A DNA stretch of 64,000 nt from Pseudomonas sihuiensis (GTDB lineage Bacteria; Pseudomonadota; Gammaproteobacteria; Pseudomonadales; Pseudomonadaceae). The position numbers were made by a program, and so were the translations under genes. Below the pieces are notes generated by a model. It saw only the letters and a list, made by a program, of their open reading frames with translations. It was not told the DNA's origin and did not search any database. Shown in pieces: positions 63,587 to 64,000 of the stretch; within the stretch, counting starts at the first letter, position 1, and every line of letters starts with the position of its first letter. The stretch lies in the NCBI RefSeq assembly GCF_900106015.1, contig NZ_LT629797.1, positions 4,588,001 through 4,652,000 on the forward strand, written 5' to 3'.

Positions 63587-64000
63587 TAAGGCTTGATGCC
63601 GCGATGCAGGGCGACGATGCCGCCAGTCATGTTGTGGTAGGTGACGCGCTCGAAGCCGGCGTCGACCATCATCGCCTTGAGGGTTTCCTGATCCGGATGC
63701 ATGCGGATCGACTCGGCCAGGTAGCGGTAGCTTTCCGAGTCATTGGTGATCAACTTGCCGGCCAGCGGCATGAAGCTGAACGAGTAGGTGTCGTAGACCT
63801 TGGCCAGCAGCGGGTTGCCAGGCTTGGAGAACTCCAGCACCAGCAAGCGACCGCCGGGTTTGAGCACGCGCAGCATCGAGCGCAGGGCGTCTTCCTTGTG
63901 GGTGACGTTGCGCAGGCCGAAGGCGATGGTGACCACGTCGAAGTGGTTGTCGGGGAACGGCAGCTTCTCGGCATCGGCCTGGACGAACTGCACGTTGCCG
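63586..64000 (-). CDS. ubiE: Ubiquinone/menaquinone C-methyltransferase UbiE, 3' part
   Basis: This is the C-terminal 137 codons of the gene, which runs off the right edge. The class I methyltransferase sequence includes [47 protein letters not shown] and the end [15 protein letters not shown], all characteristic of UbiE. It methylates the benzoquinol ring during ubiquinone synthesis. Confidence 0.95.
   Translation of the reverse strand, partial: GNVQFVQADAEKLPFPDNHFDVVTIAFGLRNVTHKEDALRSMLRVLKPGGRLLVLEFSKPGNPLLAKVYDTYSFSFMPLAGKLITNDSESYRYLAESIRMHPDQETLKAMMVDAGFERVTYHNMTGGIVALHRGIKP

Overview
The window is high-GC chromosomal DNA from a gammaproteobacterium, almost certainly a Pseudomonas. 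The evidence is the gene order ubiE-ubiJ-ubiB-hisI-hisE-tatABC-rsmE, the choline/glycine betaine/carnitine catabolic island with GbdR- and CdhR-type regulators, the DUF2339/DUF3999 pair, and many short palindromic REP-like repeats. The species cannot be fixed from the sequence alone. Genes are dense. I see no rRNA, tRNA, CRISPR array, insertion sequence or prophage.

Bases 1-20000 hold mixed functions. On the minus strand there is a 7TMR-DISM diguanylate cyclase and a YccS-type FUSC membrane protein. On the plus strand there is an NfeD-like protease/slipin pair, then a TetR regulator with a clear inverted-repeat operator followed by two glutathione S-transferases, alanine dehydrogenase and an exported intradiol dioxygenase. 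Next come an SLC13-type permease, a YhiN-type flavoprotein, a small periplasmic binding protein, a REC-REC-GGDEF response regulator, the helicase DbpA, an MdtD-type efflux pump and an orphan TorT-like periplasmic protein.

Bases 20000-46100 are a quaternary-amine island. betI-betB-betA oxidise choline to glycine betaine. A choline/betaine ABC transporter (cbcV-cbcW-cbcX) is surrounded by extra solute-binding proteins, so four binding proteins lie near one ATPase/permease core. gbdR encodes the betaine-responsive AraC regulator. A long minus-strand operon (M19-family protein, DUF5943 protein, dgcA, dgcB, ETF alpha, ETF beta, small protein) takes dimethylglycine to sarcosine and passes electrons on. 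cdhR and the divergent caiX-cdhC-cdhA-cdhB operon convert carnitine to glycine betaine. The betaine demethylase GbcAB, a BetT transporter and sarcosine oxidase are not in the window, so the route is complete only with genes elsewhere. BetI-like half-site pairs (TTGA-N8-TCAA) lie upstream of betI, betB and, unexpectedly, gbdR.

Bases 46200-64000 are mostly housekeeping: a YkgJ-family cysteine-cluster protein, the DUF2339/DUF3999 envelope pair, a 7TM-PAS-GGDEF cyclase, fbp, a DUF924 protein, small lipoproteins and a Blc-type lipocalin, pip-dtd, and the minus-strand block ubiE-ubiJ-ubiB-hisI-hisE-tatA-tatB-tatC-rsmE. The window ends inside ubiE.

The most interesting points are the four-binding-protein arrangement with a predicted change in one ligand cage, the M19-family protein lacking its usual HxD metal motif, the possible BetI control of gbdR, the ETF alpha subunit with a long N-terminal extension, and the orphan TorT next to betA.
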